NCBI GenBank assembly: GCA_026874595.1
Contig: CM049309.1
Location: 71,284,926-71,348,925 of the forward strand
Length of the DNA stretch: 64,000 bases
Source: Sipunculus nudus
Lineage: Eukaryota > Annelida > Sipuncula > Golfingiida > Sipunculidae
Reading direction: 5' to 3'
Shown piece after piece: positions 38,266 to 52,333 of this stretch (position 1 is the stretch's first letter; each line of letters begins with the position of its first letter). The translations under genes were made by a program, and so were the position numbers. The notes under the pieces are model-generated. The model ran no database searches. It was not told the origin of the DNA and saw only the letters and a program-made list of their open reading frames with translations.

Positions 38266-38322
38266 TTGTCATAATCTTTGTAGTTGTTGGAATAGCTTTT
38301 GGACAAAGTATTGCACAAACAG
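38266..38322 (+). other. Cryptic or alternative SMAD4 exon candidate, 57 nt, in frame
   Basis: Flanked by acceptor CACAAATCTTTACAG and a perfect donor ACAG|GTAAGT. If spliced after exon 2 it stays open in phase 1 and adds a hydrophobic 19-residue segment VVIIFVVVGIAFGQSIAQT before the linker. Such a segment is not known in SMAD4 and may be a poison or accidental exon, but length, phase and splice signals all fit. Confidence 0.3.
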
Positions 38323-39132
38323 GTAAGTTTCCAGTTTCTTTTTATATGTGACTATTTTAGGTATCAGTAGATACAGAAATTTATTAAATATCACTAATTA
38401 CAAATAGAAAAATAAAAATATGGGGGTAGATTATACTTTGTCATAAAGGCGTGTGCTGAAGGTATCAGGTTCAAGCCATACCACAACCACCATGACAAAA
38501 AAAATAGTTATTTTCCCCTAAAGTTCAGAAACTTGCTCTTGATGCCTTAACATGATGCTGCTGCTTGCTTTTAATCCTGGTCTCTCATATAAAACCTGAC
38601 ATAAAGAAGGCTTCACAGTAAACATATAATTCATATAATCATACTTTTATTTTCTTGATTATACATTTAATAATGCTTACTATCAGTTTAAACTTGTGAG
38701 AGAAAACTGATGTGCCTGCATGGCAGCAAAGCTACACTTTTTTTGCAGGATCTTGTTTCATAATCAGGAGTAGTTCATTTGAACCTAATTCAGGAATGGT
38801 AACATTTAGAAATAGGCCATTGTGACCTAATTTAGGATAGGTTTAGAAATGTTGGTTTTATTTTAAAAAACTACATCATGTTTTTGGCTTGTATCATAGG
38901 TTCCTCTGCCTATAGGCCACTTTTACTTCATTTATTAATATAATGAACAGTTAAGATAGAAATGCAGCTATCTCCAGGGAGGGGGTGGGGGTATTTACAT
39001 GGAATTACATCACAGAAGACAGGTTACATGGCAGATAGGTTACTTGAAATTACATCAGATTAATACATCAAATTACTTCACAGCTGTACTGTATCAGATT
39101 ACATCACAGAGTTTCTTCATTTGCACATGTTA

Positions 39133-41096
39133 CCGTAAAAGTCTTTGCAGAAGTCGCAACTTGTACTAGGAAATCGAATTCTAAAAACTAGAATTTTCTA
39201 GCAAAGTCGGGGTGCGACTTGTAATATGTATGTATCCCGTTTCAGTCAGCTTTCCCGGTACATGGAACGACGTCAGTTGAGCGATAATATGCGATACCTT
39301 TAACCAGTGCTTTGTGAAACCTCTTTCCCCAATAATTTACACTTTTAACCATCTCTTATGGCTTATATTTTTTTAACTGACAGAATTTTCATTTTATTAA
39401 CATTAAAGGTCTACCCGTTGTTACAAGTCGCAATTCAAGTGACACTTCCTAATCTGCGTTACTGTTATATCATGAGTCAATTTGACGCATATGCCAGTCT
39501 GCGGCTCTTTGATGTACATTTTCTATCCGTTTAACTATATGGGTATGCTTGTCGTTATGAAAAACTCGCGGTTACATATCCGTTTATGCTTGTAAAGTTG
39601 CGTGTCATTCAAGCTTGATCATCTACAGACACGTGAATTCTTTTGCCTGCCCGGTTGATCGCTGAATACCAGCTGACCTTTGAAGCCGTGTAGCGGAAGT
39701 TTAAGCCCCGGGTCACCCGTGCAATGACCTTTACATCCCCATGTCAACTAAGCCTTCCGTGACTGATATCCACAGTTAAAAACTCTCATATTAAAAACCA
39801 TTATTTCACTGTCACCATCTCGTGGTTTTGAAGCGTTTTGGATATCAATGTTATAACGTTTCACGTGAGCTGCAAATATTCGATTTGCTTCGTGTGTTAC
39901 CCATGTCTCTTTCAGGACAATCGTATGCCCGGTCAACAATATGGCGGCACGCATGCATTATGGTCAATTGTGCGTTGACGTATTTGTGATTTTTTTAAAT
40001 GAAGACATTAATCAATACAATGAAATAACAAACAGCATACAGGTATATATGTTATTTACTTAAAATGCCACATACGTACCTAAATTCCACGACACCGGCA
40101 TTGTTTGGTGTCATGACGGATCTAGTTCAACACAGCTGAGTTTGCCATACATCCAAGCAATTTGGATATAATCACTGATAACGATGGAAATAGGGTTTTC
40201 GAGATAAAAAAAAATCATAAGTCTCAGTAAACATAATACCTGTAAATTCAATTATGTGTATTTAAAATTAACTGACCAGTCAATAAAGCGTTCATTATCC
40301 TCTTGTTGACTGACATATGATCAGTGATTTCAGTAATACCAGTATGTGCCGCGTCTAGATGGTAAGTTGTAACAATTAATTCAAGGGTTACTAAATTCAG
40401 TTTTAAAGCCCATTTCAGAAATTAGGTGAAAAAATTCAAACTCAATTATTCTTTCCATCTTTCAGTTGTCTTAAGTCAGTTAGAATCATGCCCAATGCGA
40501 TGGATTGGGACTCGTCACGTGTACGCAAACTAATCAGTGTAATGAATCCATCCTACGTTTGACGATCTTTAACGATTTAAAAAGTTGCTTGATTGAGATA
40601 GTATTTTGCCTCAGACTCTTTTAGATTATTAATACAGTCATTTAACTTGATATTTGCATTCTAATGTTACTTAACCTAGTAAGAAACGGCAACAATGACA
40701 TCGTTTAACAGCACAAAATGTTATCCGACGCAGCTGCCTTTGGCACTGTACAAATCTTGCCTGACAATTTAACCTCGACTTTATATGTTAAGATTCTGTT
40801 GTTATTCCTTAAATATAAGCATTGTATTAAAGCTGTCCAATTATTTTTATGTTTAAATGGTTTATCTAGTTTATAAACCACAAGTACTACATGGACGTTG
40901 GTTATAGTCTTGCATCGCAAGGAATGATACTCAAATTCCATATGTATCAGGTGGTTGGGACGTCTCTGAAGTCTGGGTGCGACCTATATAATGGACTTTT
41001 CCTTAAACTAAACTTGAACGGCTATTCCCCAGGGGGTTCCTTAAAGTCAGGGTGCGACTTGTAATAAGGATGCAACTTCTGCAATGACTTTTACGG
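39133..41096. mobile_element. TA-flanked inverted-repeat transposon in SMAD4 intron
   Basis: The left end CCGTAAAAGTCTTTGCAGAA and following GTCGCAACTTGTA are inverted at the right end (TACAA-like words, then TGCAACTTCTGCAATGACTT and TTACGG), with TA on both sides. The word GGGTGCGACTTGTAATA also occurs inside, near both ends (about 39209 and 41050). About 1.96 kb. No transposase catalytic motif was recognised in the short frames inside, so it is scored as non-autonomous. Confidence 0.68.
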
Positions 41097-43882
41097 TACA
41101 GTTCCTACACTTATAAGATGTTAATGCATTTAGAACATGCTTCATTTGTTCCATTTTACATTTTAATTATCCTGCTGATAAAAGTTTCACACAAAAATTT
41201 TTGAAAGAATAGTTCAACCCAGTTTGTTAAAATTGAAACTGTCTGTTTCCATAATTGCATCTGTAAATATTTTTTATAACTGGTGTGTCATAAGTTTCTG
41301 TTAAATCATAAAAGATGTAAATATTTCTTGATATTTTGATATAAGGGCTGTGTGTGAGTGGGAGCATTAAAGTCCATTCAATCCAAACTGTTAGGTTTAC
41401 CAACTTCTGTTTAAACAGTTTTGCTTTTGCACATGTTTTATTGAAGCTAAGTTTTCTTTTCATTTCACCAAAAGGTTTATTTCCTACCATGCAACCAACA
41501 ATATTTTAATCATAGAAGTCCTAAATTACCTTATTCCAGATTTTGTGAATTTAGTCCTTTTCACTGATCTCATCTTAAATCACTGTGTATAATGACAGAG
41601 TATTTTCAGATGGCGGTATAAGCAACATTGCCATGCCAGTAGGAAAGTCTCTTCTGCATATTGACTGGAAAACAGTTAACTGCTCTTGTATCTTGTGATT
41701 TGGTAACACTTGAACTCAGGCCATGAAAGACAAATAATGAACCATATAGTTGGGGCATGCTCAGTGGGGCATGACATATACTCCCCCACTAATTGGGCAA
41801 AAATATCAGCTGAGCACTATGGCCCACGGGTGTCTTATTTACATTGACAAAGTAGGCAGTGCCCATAAGCTCAAGAATCAATATTTACAAAACCTTTTTC
41901 ATAAAAAAAAACCACCTCAGTAGCAGAACTTCAATACCCATCAGGGCTAATACTGTAATATGGATGCCTACAGTAACTATTAGTGGTTGAAATTGGTTGT
42001 AAAATTATATTCAGTGATCAAAAGATAAAAATTATTGACGATCGATTATTTTATGTACCCCCTATATTACCATGAAATCTGCAGTTGATACTTTGAAACC
42101 TCAAAATTACAACCACCAAAACTACCTTGATGAAGCGGTCACATTTTCAAGGTGGTTGTTTAAGTGAGGTCTGATGAAAAGAGCAAAAAAACAATTGGGA
42201 CAATGAAAAAATGGTCTTTATTTTGAGGTGGTCACTAAACTGAGATTGTCATGAGGCAAGGTTTTGAAAAGTCAAAGTAATAGCGGAGATGTTGACACTT
42301 CATTCATTCCATAATGTTCAGTTTAACACTATTTTGGTGGCTATTTTGTGCATCATCTTACACATGTTTCAGACAGAATTAGAATATTTTATCCAGATAA
42401 CATCTTCTTTGCATGCATAATCGTTTGTGATCAGTTATGTAAAATGCAACCAGTTTAATCGATTATGAAAGAAAAGGACCAGTCATCAATTAAATTGATT
42501 AATTGGCACACTAATAGTATGATACTGATATTAATGAAGTTTTTATAAACATCACTTTTAACCTCACACATCCTGTGAAGGGTTGTCAGGGATATGGGTT
42601 GTTAGATTTCTTGGAAAACTTTCCTGGAAAAACTTTCAGTGGTCTATCTGGAAGCCACATTTCCTGTTTTTGTCCGGCTTCCTTCTATCAGACGCTGCTA
42701 ACAAGATTTTAGGAAACCTTGTTTATTTATAACCAATGTCTGTCTCGTATTGTTACCCCTGGTCAGAACTGAGTGCCTCGGCCAGTACTTATTGTATTGA
42801 ACTCAGTAGTGTCTGATGAAATATATTGGTCTTATTATTGGTCCCAGTTATGATCCCTTTCATTTTCTAGAAATGTAAAAAGTTACTGTGAGAAAAAAAT
42901 TAACATTTAAATTATACTCCATGTGTTTCCCACCTTAAGATGGCTTAGAGTGATATTCAACACATCTAAGATGTATTCCACATGATTGTATTGCATGGTT
43001 TTTCACATTTTAGACAATAAACATTTCAAAAGTTTTTTTTAAATAATATTTCTCTTTAGTATTTGTGCAGACATAGGTTCAGGTAATTTAAGATGAGCTA
43101 TTTCAGTATGTTTTCATTTCTCCAAGAAAGAAAATGGCTCACTGAAAATTTTTAACATTCAAGCCAATAATAAAAGCTTTATGTTGGACCCACTTAACCA
43201 GATGAGCAAGTAGGAGCCCACTTTTCTGCAACTTATACCTGCCTTGGGCAAGCAGTTAATTGTTAATGTTGAGCCCTGTTGACTACGGATATGAGGCAAA
43301 CCAGGATGGGTGTTCTTAAATGTTTTCTTATGAAGAAGTAGAGCTTCATCTTGACTTTGTCCATTGGAAATTGTGAAAATGTAATGACAGATACAAAATG
43401 TAAATGGGATTTCTCACTTAATTCTTTTCTAAATACATTTCCTGTATGTGTTTTTTTTTTTTCATGTAAATTTTTAAGATGACATGACATTCTAGGTTAA
43501 AGACAAAGTTTGGAGCAAAACCTGTGTTGGGAGATCAGTTCTGAGCAGATGTTCCATCTGTACTAATGAACCTGAATGAACAAAAACATATTTCCATAAG
43601 ATACTAGTTGATTATTCTTTTTACTGTCAAGTAATTGTAGTGGTCTTTTAGTATATTAGAAAATATAGAAAATCACCACATACCTAATCATTATTTAATC
43701 TTTATTTTAAGAATCATTGTTTTAGTTCGTCTGTGAATTATTATCTTGATCTGCCCTGTGGTTTTCTCAGCACAGCTTTAATATTTTCACAAAATTTTGC
43801 ACATATGCAAAGTTAACTTTTGCACAGCTGGCACCACATTTGTTTCTGTGTATCTTTTAACTGAATGTTGAGCTTTCTTTAT
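41097..43882. other. SMAD4 intron sequence, little structure
   Basis: A degenerate block at 42095-42260 (ACCTCAAAATTACAACCACC ... GAGGTGGTCACTAAACTGAG) resembles the MITE family at 61150. Otherwise unassigned. Confidence 0.4.
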
Positions 43883-44968
43883 TAGTTCATCTGAGCTATA
43901 GCGATCATGCTTTGTACATCCCCTGGCCATCTGTTTTACCAGCTAGTCATCCTTCGACAGGGCACAAATTGTAACTGTCAGATCTAGAAACTTCTAACTT
44001 TACACCCATAGAGGTCATTTTGAAACCTGAAATTAGGTCACTGGACCTGTATTCTCCGAGTTATGGGGCCTTTCTGTTCACCCCAGAATATCTAAAAATT
44101 TGATATATTTAATTCACATTTTTTTGCTCTTGTTTCTTAGATTGCCAAATTAAATCAGTGTTATCAGTCTCTCAGCTGTGGTTTCATTGCATGTCCTCTG
44201 CATATTTTGTCCTCAATAAGTTTCAACCAAGTTCTGGTTGATATAAAAAAAATAGTCACCTTGGCTGAGATCTTCAAGGTCCCATTATGCAAATTATAGT
44301 TTCTGAACTTAAGGATTTCCTGTGAATGGCTAAAATTTCAAAGTATTCCATATCTTTCCCTCAAATTTGAAACACAAGTTGTTTCTTCCATGTTGTCAGA
44401 TGAACTTGAAAACTGGAACCGTGATCTTGAAGGTCATATCTGTGGAATTTTATATTATAAAGACCCCTTTAACTTACCGAGTACTAAAGATGGTCCCCTC
44501 AAATTTGACACACAAGTCATTTCCACAATGCACTTTGGAAAGATAAAACACTAGAGACTTAGATCTTGATCTACAAGAACAACTCAGCCAAAATGTATAA
44601 TTTTTTTAACCTGATAACTTTTGAAGTATTGTATGTTTCGTCTTTAAACTTGATAGACAAAATGTTTCAACCAAATTAATAAGGACTTTGAAAACTTGAC
44701 TTTGTAAAAGGGAGATAAGCTGAATTATACTTTTGTCTTTAGCAAGTAAGATGCAGTAACGTTGGAGCATTGAGTTTATGACCATCAGTTTGACACACAA
44801 GTTGTTTTCACCAAGTTCTTGAGTTTGAACACCAAGTTTGAAAACTGGTGACTTTGACCTTGATTTTATTCTTCTTCTTTACAAACTGTATAGTTGAAAT
44901 TCCTGTTGTGAATGTTTGCCTATAATGGCATGCTAGTCAGCTGAGGGTCATGACCCATGGGTCAAGTT
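43883..44968 (+). mobile_element. Degenerate family-D element, copy 4
   Basis: It begins TTCATCTGAGCTATAGCGAT (first hairpin arm lost) and ends CAGCTGAGGGTCATGACCCA and TGGGTCAAGTTGG, the family's 3' palindrome with changes. Inside are weak, diverged units (ACAAATTGTAACTGTCAGA, TTGACACACAAGT). Older than copies 1-3. Confidence 0.65.
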
Positions 44969-45350
44969 GGTGTGTGTGTGTAAACACTCCAGCTTGTTAC
45001 TCCATTTTTAGCTCAGCTGACTGAAAGTCATCTGAGCTATAGCGATCACTCTTTGTCAGTCATCTGTCTGTCTGTTTGTGCATCTGTTTGTTAACAGGCC
45101 ACAAATCGTAACTGCTGGACCTAGAAACTTCTAACTGAAAACCTCCTTAGAAACCTATAATTAGGTCACTGTGACCATTATCCTCTGAGCATTGGGGCTT
45201 GAAAATACCCCCCAGAATAGTTTAAAAATTAGATACAAAAGCTACATTATCTCAATAACTAATGCATTGATTTGCCAAGATTCTTTCCATGCATATTGAT
45301 CAAATAGTGTTTCATCAGTGCCTGAAGACTGGTGGTGTCACCTGTATTTT

Positions 45351-47031
45351 TATGCCCCTGCCACAAAGTGGCCGGGGCATATAGTTTTACCCATGTCCGT
45401 CATTCCGTCATTCCAAAATCAAACAGTTGTACGGACTTTTTTTCGCAATGCCTGCAGATATTGGCCTGATTTTTGGTGTGTGGGAAGATAATGACCAGTT
45501 ACAGATTGAGTTCGGGTTTCGTCCTGGTTGACCTACTTTTGACCATTTTACAGCTCCTAAACTTAGAAAATTTCATGAAAAATAGAAATTTTCATGACAA
45601 ATACACATGTACGGACTTTTTTTCGCAATGCCTGCAGATATTGGCCTGATTTTTGGTGTGTGGGCAGATAATGACCAGTTACAGATCGAGTTCGCGTTTT
45701 GTCCCGGTTGACCTACTTTTGACCGTTTTACGGCTCCTAAACTTAGAAAATTTCATGAAAAATAGAAATTTTCATGACAAATACACATGTAAGGACTTTT
45801 TTTTCGCAATGCCTGCAGATATTGGCCTGATTTTTGGTGTGTGGGCAGATAATGACCAGTTACAGATCGAGTTCGCGTTTCGTCCCGGTTGACCTACTTT
45901 TGACTGTTTTACGGCTCCTAAACTTAGAAAATTTCATGGAAAACAGAAATTTTCATGACAAATACACATGTACAGCCATTTTTAGCCCTCAGCTCATAGG
46001 CTGATGGGCTATTGTAGTCACCCAAGCTGTCCGTCTGTCCATCTGTCTGTCCGGTGTCTGTCCGTCCGTCCGTCCGTTCCGCGTCTGTTAACTTTTACCT
46101 TGTGAGCGGGATATCTCTAAAAGCATTCACCGTTGGAATTTTATTTCATCAGTGAAGATGTATATCGATAAAATCTCGGTCAAGTTCGTAGATCCATTTT
46201 TCTACATTTTAGAGCTGATTATAGAAAAACACTCAGAAGTTTATATCTCAGGAACCATTGTGTGGATTTTCACAAAACTTACTATGATCATTGGGACTGA
46301 TGGTCTGTATGTGCTGCACAATTTTGGTGGTGCCACCTGCAATTTCTGATTTTTTAATGAAATTTTATCGGATTTTTTCAATTTTGGCCTTTTGTGCAGG
46401 ATATCTCCAAAGTTATTCAACACAGGAACTTCATTTCTTCAGTGCTATTGCATTATATTTACAAAATCTTGGTCAAGTTCAAAGATGGGTGATCTTGACC
46501 TACTTTTCAAGGTCACAGAGCTTAGTATAGAAAAAAACTTAGGAGCTTATTTCTCAGGAAGCATTTGGTGGATTGTTATGAAACATGGTATATACCTCTC
46601 CAATTTAAATTTATAAATGATTATCAACTTTTGCTAATATTCTAGTTTCGCAATACAATGCTTACAGATACTGGCCTAATGTTAGGTCTGTGGGCGCATA
46701 ATGACCACTTACAGATCGAGTTCGCGTTTCGTCCCAGTTAACCTATTTTTCACTATATGACAGATCCTGAACATAGAAAATTTCATGAAAGACAGAAATT
46801 TTCATGAAAAATGCACATATATGGACTTTTTTTTACAATGCCTGCAGATACTGGCCTGATTTTTGGTGTGTTGCTTGATAATGACCCTTTACAGATCGAG
46901 TTTGCATTTTGCCCTTGTTGACCTACTTTTGACCATACAACACTTCATGAACTTAAAAAATTTTACAAAATTTAACAAATGTTTCTAATATGCCCCAGGC
47001 GGGGGCATTCGTGTCGTTCTGACACATCTAG
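45351..47031 (+). mobile_element. Family-A element, copy 2 (with family B nested)
   Basis: Same ends as copy 1: TATGCCCCTGCCAC-aaa-GTGGCCGGGGCATA at the left, and GGCGGGGGCATTCGTGTC with GACACAT-CTAG at the right. It has only three full 180-bp units (GCAATGCCTGCAGATATTGG at about 45447, 45627 and 45808), against eight in copy 1. Confidence 0.8.
45984..46645 (+). mobile_element. Family-B element, copy 2, nested in A
   Basis: It starts AGCCCTCAGCTCATAGGCTG with a (GTCC/GTCT)n tract at 46027-46085, and ends TTTTGCTAATATT-CTAG before TTTCGCAAT. It sits at the same place in the family-A sequence as in copy 1. The 3' GGCTGAGGGCT is missing and one internal unit is absent. Confidence 0.75.
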
Positions 47032-47760
47032 TTCTTATTTTTACACCTTTTTTTTCTCTATTTTTGAGACCTTCAAGTGAAGCAGTCTGGACAATAACAG
47101 GGCACAAAGTGTAACCCTTAGACCTGGAATCCAAATTGTACCCATAAGGCCGGGAATCTTATAATGTGACATTCAGTGAGGTCCTGGATAAATGATCTTG
47201 AAAATGTGACCTATATTCTGCAAGTAATGGTAAAAACATGAATTGATCTCCCTGAAAGTCAGATGGGCTCAAATTGTGTCTGGCCTAGAATCTTCTTATG
47301 CAACTTCAAGGGAGTTTCTTGGCAAATTTTCTCAGAAACCTTAAACTAGGTCATGATGACCTATATTCTGTGAGTAATTGGCCAAAAACATGACTTAAAG
47401 CACCTGGCAGTTAGAAAGATTGTATTTGTCAGACCTAGAGACTTTCAACTGTACGCCGAGGGAGGTCTTTGGCAAATCTCCTTAGAAACCTGAAATTAGG
47501 TCCAGAAATATTTTTGACCAGATCATAACATCACCTATATACAAGTCAAATTCAGCTGAGCGTCGTGACCCTCAGGTTTCTTGTTCAGTAAATCATTAGA
47601 AGAAAATGATGGGTCTAACTGTAACTGTATATGTAAGCTTAATAATCAATCCTTTTGTTGTATACAGAATGTTCACAAGTGTGCATTTAGCACTTAGGAC
47701 ATTATTGATATAATCTTTAAATTAATATTTGAATGAACTTATGATTATTTGTTGTTTCAG

Positions 47761-47790
47761 ATCTGTCAGGTCTGACATTACAGCACACAG
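47761..47790 (+). CDS. SMAD4: SMAD4 coding exon 3: 30-nt microexon
   Basis: Acceptor TTGTTGTTTCAG, donor ACAG|GTATTG, phase 1 on both sides. Ten codons (the first using the last G of exon 2): DLSGLTLQHT, matching the start of the SMAD4 linker in vertebrates, which also use a 30-nt exon here. Too short to be found without the flanking exons. Confidence 0.95.
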
Positions 47791-47922
47791 GTATTGGATT
47801 TCTTTTTATATTGAGAGAAAGATGTATGTTTAATACAGAATGTTTGAAATCAAGCTAGATATATGTTTTCTAATTCTCATGGAATGTTCAAATTTGTTGG
47901 TAAAAGGAAGGCTGGTTTTATT

Positions 47923-49362
47923 AGCTCAGCTGACTGTAAGTCATCTGAGCTATAGTCGTGGTCCTTTGTCTGTCGTCCGGCCGTCCGTCCGTTAACAGGG
48001 CACATTTTTCAAGTTTTAGCATAAATAAAAAATCAATACCTTCAATTTTGTCCACCTTTGGCAAAGGCACATTTTTACCCAGTAAGCACTGTTGATTTAA
48101 TTTTCACAGCATATATACATAAGGATTTAATCTTTTAAAATCTGAAATTTCAAAGGAATTGATTGAAAAGGTAGCTTTTATTCAAGTTTTCATACACCAT
48201 GTCAAGTGTTGTTTACATCTAGCCCACCTAGTAACACAGCCTTCAATTGCATTATGTAACCCACCCGAGGCAGCTTGCCTTGGCCCAGCTTAGCCACTAC
48301 TAGCAGGCTTCCACTCTGCCCTGCACTCCCCCCCCCCCCCCAGATGGTGCATTAACTAGATGAATGTTATAATTTTCTGTATTTTCTTTTATTCTTGGCT
48401 ATGCTACATTTTAGATTTTGAATTGTACCACCAGGGTTACAATGAGTAAAGTGCACATTTAATTGTGTCTACAAAGTAGTGTATTGCTATGAAAGTGTGG
48501 ATGTTTATCAGATAAGTAAATTCTTACTTCAGAAGAGTAAAAACTTCACCAGATGTGAAATTGACTATTAATTCCAGTAATAAATTATAGCCGAGATAGT
48601 AATTAGCACAATGATTTTGTTTGTCCCTCATTCAACCAACAGTGTGTATATTTTATTTGAAAAGATGTTTTTATTTTATCAAATTTACTGAATCTTTTAT
48701 TTTACTTCGGTGAATAAAATTAAGCATGTACTGAAAACTCCAATGTGCAAAACTTTTAAATAGTAATTCAAGGAATAATCTTGTAGATGCCATGTTGTGG
48801 CATTATTTTCTTTTAATTTCAGTTTAAACATTTGTGATTTAAAAATAATAAAATATATGTGTATGCATAATATGACTCAATATGAGCTACACTCTGGATA
48901 AATAATGATGCAACTTAGAATTCTAATATTTTAACTTATATATTCAGTTTTTTTTTATTACTAATTTATAAAACTTGTAAATAAAAAAAATGAATCAGAT
49001 AAAAACTGTTAATGGAAAAAGTTGATATGCTTAAAAAAAAAGGCTTATATATAAACTTAAATGCATTATTCCCTTGAAAGTGAAATAAAGGTATTAGTCC
49101 ATTCTGTCCACTTTCCTGTCCATCCTTAAATTTTTCATATGCATCACAGTATCTCAACACTTTTACTGTTTTTCTTCATGACAGTCTTTTCAGAGTATAA
49201 GTTTGCAATCATATATTTAGAACTTTACTATAACCAAGTAAGAAGGCCCCTTTCCTCTTAGGTTCTCATATGCTTATATAAATGAAAAACATTACAATAG
49301 AATATTTTGCATTTGCAAAAATTGCAAACTTCAGCTGAGCGCCGTGACCCATGGGTCCCTTG
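47923..49362 (+). mobile_element. Family-D variant (D'), SMAD4 intron
   Basis: It starts AGCTCAGCTGACTGTAAGTC and CTATAGTCGTGGTCC, then GTCC-rich sequence (47970-47995). It ends CAGCTGAGCGCCGTGACCCA, TGGGTCCCTTG before TT. The interior lacks the 340-bp array and holds a poly-C tract (48330). It shares ends with D but a different body. Confidence 0.7.
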
Positions 49363-50186
49363 TTAATTTATAAACAAAGTGAAAAGTTGGGATATGTTGT
49401 AAACTTGTATGTGTGATGATGATGTGGTTCAGTAAATTGCAAGTAACAAAAGAGCTGAATTTTAAAAGAATTACTAAGGGTGAGTAAATGTCACATGGTC
49501 ATCCATATATCATTGGATATGAACTTCAAGGGATATATAAGTGAGGCTGCTTGGCTCACACACTTTACAATTAACCAGAGTACTTTTAGAACTATAGGCC
49601 AACAAATGTTAATATTAGTAAAACTTCTGTTCAGATAAAGTTAATCATTCATACATGTAGGCCCCTACATATTGGGCTGTTACAACTTGCAAGTCAGGTT
49701 TTAAAACTGTGATGATTTTCCTAAGAGCCAGATCATTATGTACATCAAACTGATTAATTTAAAACACTATTCCCAAAACAACTAGAAAGGAAATTACCTT
49801 GGTATGTTAGTATTAGTTTTATAAATTGACAATAAATAACTGGAATAAATTATTAAGCAAAGACCAGTGACCTTGTGCTAGATGAACAAACAGCTGAAGT
49901 AAATCACTTTCATAAGAACTGTTACTTACTATTCTTCTTCATGTACCTGACTTCATGTCATTCTTAGACATAATGATCACTTGATTCAGCACTACTAAGA
50001 ATGATTGGTAGGGGAGCAATATTCTCTCATGATGGCTTGATGTTATACCTAAAAATCGTAAAAAGTAGGTGCTGTAATCCTGATACAGTTATAGTACTAT
50101 TTAAATACATCGCAAATATTAGATTTGCAGGAGTGTCTTTTTGCATTTGCAAAATATATTAAATTACTGGCTTATGTGGTCTAACA

Positions 50187-50420
50187 GCTTATGTGGTCTT
50201 GGGGCAAAGCACAGGACTCAAAACTTGGAGATTGTGAGTTAGAGTCTCAGTGACATTTTTCGCATTCTGCTTCAACCCAGGATGAGTGCTCTGCAGGCTT
50301 AATGGGAAGGTGGTGCCCAGCGGCTTGGCTGCACTCACAAATGAGGGTTCCTGGATAGTATGACCTAGCACTGGAAAAGATTACATAACTTGAGGCCTCA
50401 GGTGCATTAGTCACCAGGCC
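50187..50420 (+). mobile_element. tRNA-derived SINE
   Basis: The 5' part follows a tRNA layout: TTATGTGGTCTTGGGGCAAA (box-A-like), GGACTCAAAACTTGG (anticodon-arm-like, CAA position), GTGAGTTAGAGTCTCAG (box-B-like, one change from GTTCGAGTC). A non-tRNA body follows, with GGATGAGTGCTCTGCAGGCT. It cannot be a functional tRNA, since the acceptor stem is missing. No clear tail or target duplication seen. Confidence 0.6.
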
Positions 50421-52333
50421 TGGTTAACACAAAGATATAAAATGAGAGGAAGTGTGCGTTGGTGCCCTGTCACGTAGTCCAAAGCCAGAATTGAAATGGC
50501 AGATGTACATACTTATTTAAGGTAGCATTAAAAATTGCCGGGCTACTTCATCCCCCCCCCAAAGAAAAATTAATTAATTAAAAAAAGATACAAAATTATC
50601 ATAGTTATTTATGAATTATGAAATGTTATGCATAATGTATCTGATTTGGTTGTGTTATCAAATGCAGACCACATTTTGGTGGTAGAGATTGGATATGGTT
50701 CCAACCCAACTACTGGCAGTGGGTAATATATTGATCTGACCATAGACTTTCCTCTGCTGTCTAAAAAACTGCTTTGACTAGATTCATGGTTTGTATGCCC
50801 ATGAATTTCTTAACAAGTCACAAAATTGAAACTTAAAAAATTAAGCACCCAAAAAGTGGTAAAATTCGAGAAATTATTGGTCAGAAAGGCTTAAACAACA
50901 TAATATGTGACTTATACATAAGATGCTAATTTTTTATCCTTACAGCCTTATAAAATTATAAATAAATTTATTGCATTTGGAAGACTATAAGTAATAGCTT
51001 ATGACTTGCTTAATTTTAACAAATTATATACACCATACAGAAACAAACTCTACATATCTTAAGTGCTCTTTTGTATAAGTATAAGCAGGTGTGTTTGATC
51101 ATGAATAACTCCATTCCTATATTACCTGGATGTTGAAACATTCAAAACAGAAAAAAATTATCAAGGGACATCTAAACATATATGATAGGGAGTGAATGAA
51201 GTTATAAAATTTTTATCTCCCGGTAGTCCTGAGCCTATGAATCCCACCTGTTCATAGGAAACCTAAATACCTGAGGGCTTAATGATGATATTTGCTTCAG
51301 TATATTAGGTTAACTTCTTTATATTTCACTTGTGAGTGATTATTACAGGCCATGCTGTATCTGTAAAAACAAGTTAGTGGTCAGAGGCCGCAACCCCTGC
51401 TAGGATCCTGATCAAAGCACACAGTAACACATAGAATGTTTTCATGGTTCAACAGCTTCATTCACTGGTTAGCTCTATAACAATGAATCTTGGTCTAAAC
51501 GGACCAAAGAAATAACCTTATGTCACAATGGGAACAGGAAGCCACATCCTAGATTACCTCTAAAATTTCAACAAAAGTTTTCCAGAATTTTTTATTAAAA
51601 TTGTACACAGACAAACTAAATTACCAATGGTAAATCTTAGTATCTGCCGTCAAGTGCCAGAGGTGTAATAATAATATGAGAAAACAAGTATTGCTGCTTG
51701 TGTTATCTCAAATGTTGCACAGTATGACTTACTCATAAGGGCCAGTGGAAGGAATTAGTTTTAAATTGTGTTCAGTGATTGTTAGGCAAAATTACTATTA
51801 ACCAGTGATGGATTATTAATCAGTTATTTCATACAGCTGTACCAGTTCTTACTTTTCAAATATATGATAAGATTTTGATAACATATTGAAATAACTTGTA
51901 AGGATTCCCATTTCAGATGTCTCACGTGATACTTGGTTTTTATACTTTATCAGTGATTGAAGAACCTACAGTCATTCTGACAGCACATACACACACTTGG
52001 TATTTCATAACTCTAATAAATTATGTTGATACATGTCAGCACATGACCATAAGTTAACTATCATCAGTAACCATGTAAAAACTTGATAAAAGTGTGTGCT
52101 GTGGTGCTGAAAACTTGGATCATGCACATCAACAAATGTGGCACCAGTTGTTGCTGCTTTGTGTCATGCCCTCTGTATGACTCTGACAGACTTTTTTGCA
52201 TATATACATGACAAATGCTATCCCAATCACAGGGAAGTACAGCCAATTAAATGATATTAAGGAAGTATTATTAATAATCATTAAGGTCTTTTAATGGGCA
52301 CAACACTAATTCAGGCTTGTATTACTTGTACAG

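Larger units (their letters stand above)
45010..47583 (+). mobile_element. Family-D element, copy 3, with A and B nested
   Basis: It starts with the intact hairpin AGCTCAGCTGACTGAAAGTC and ends CAGCTGAGCGTCGTGACC, then TTTCTTG before TT. D sequence is at 45010-45350 and 47032-47583, with family A between. It lies in the 9.7-kb SMAD4 intron after coding exon 2. Confidence 0.75.

Noticed and set aside
38440-38500. Second tRNA-like fragment (GGTTCAAGCC)
   Set aside because: Only a box-B-like word; no box A or arms at the right spacing.
50187-50260. Functional tRNA gene
   Set aside because: Box B is altered and the acceptor and D stems do not pair; better explained as a SINE head.
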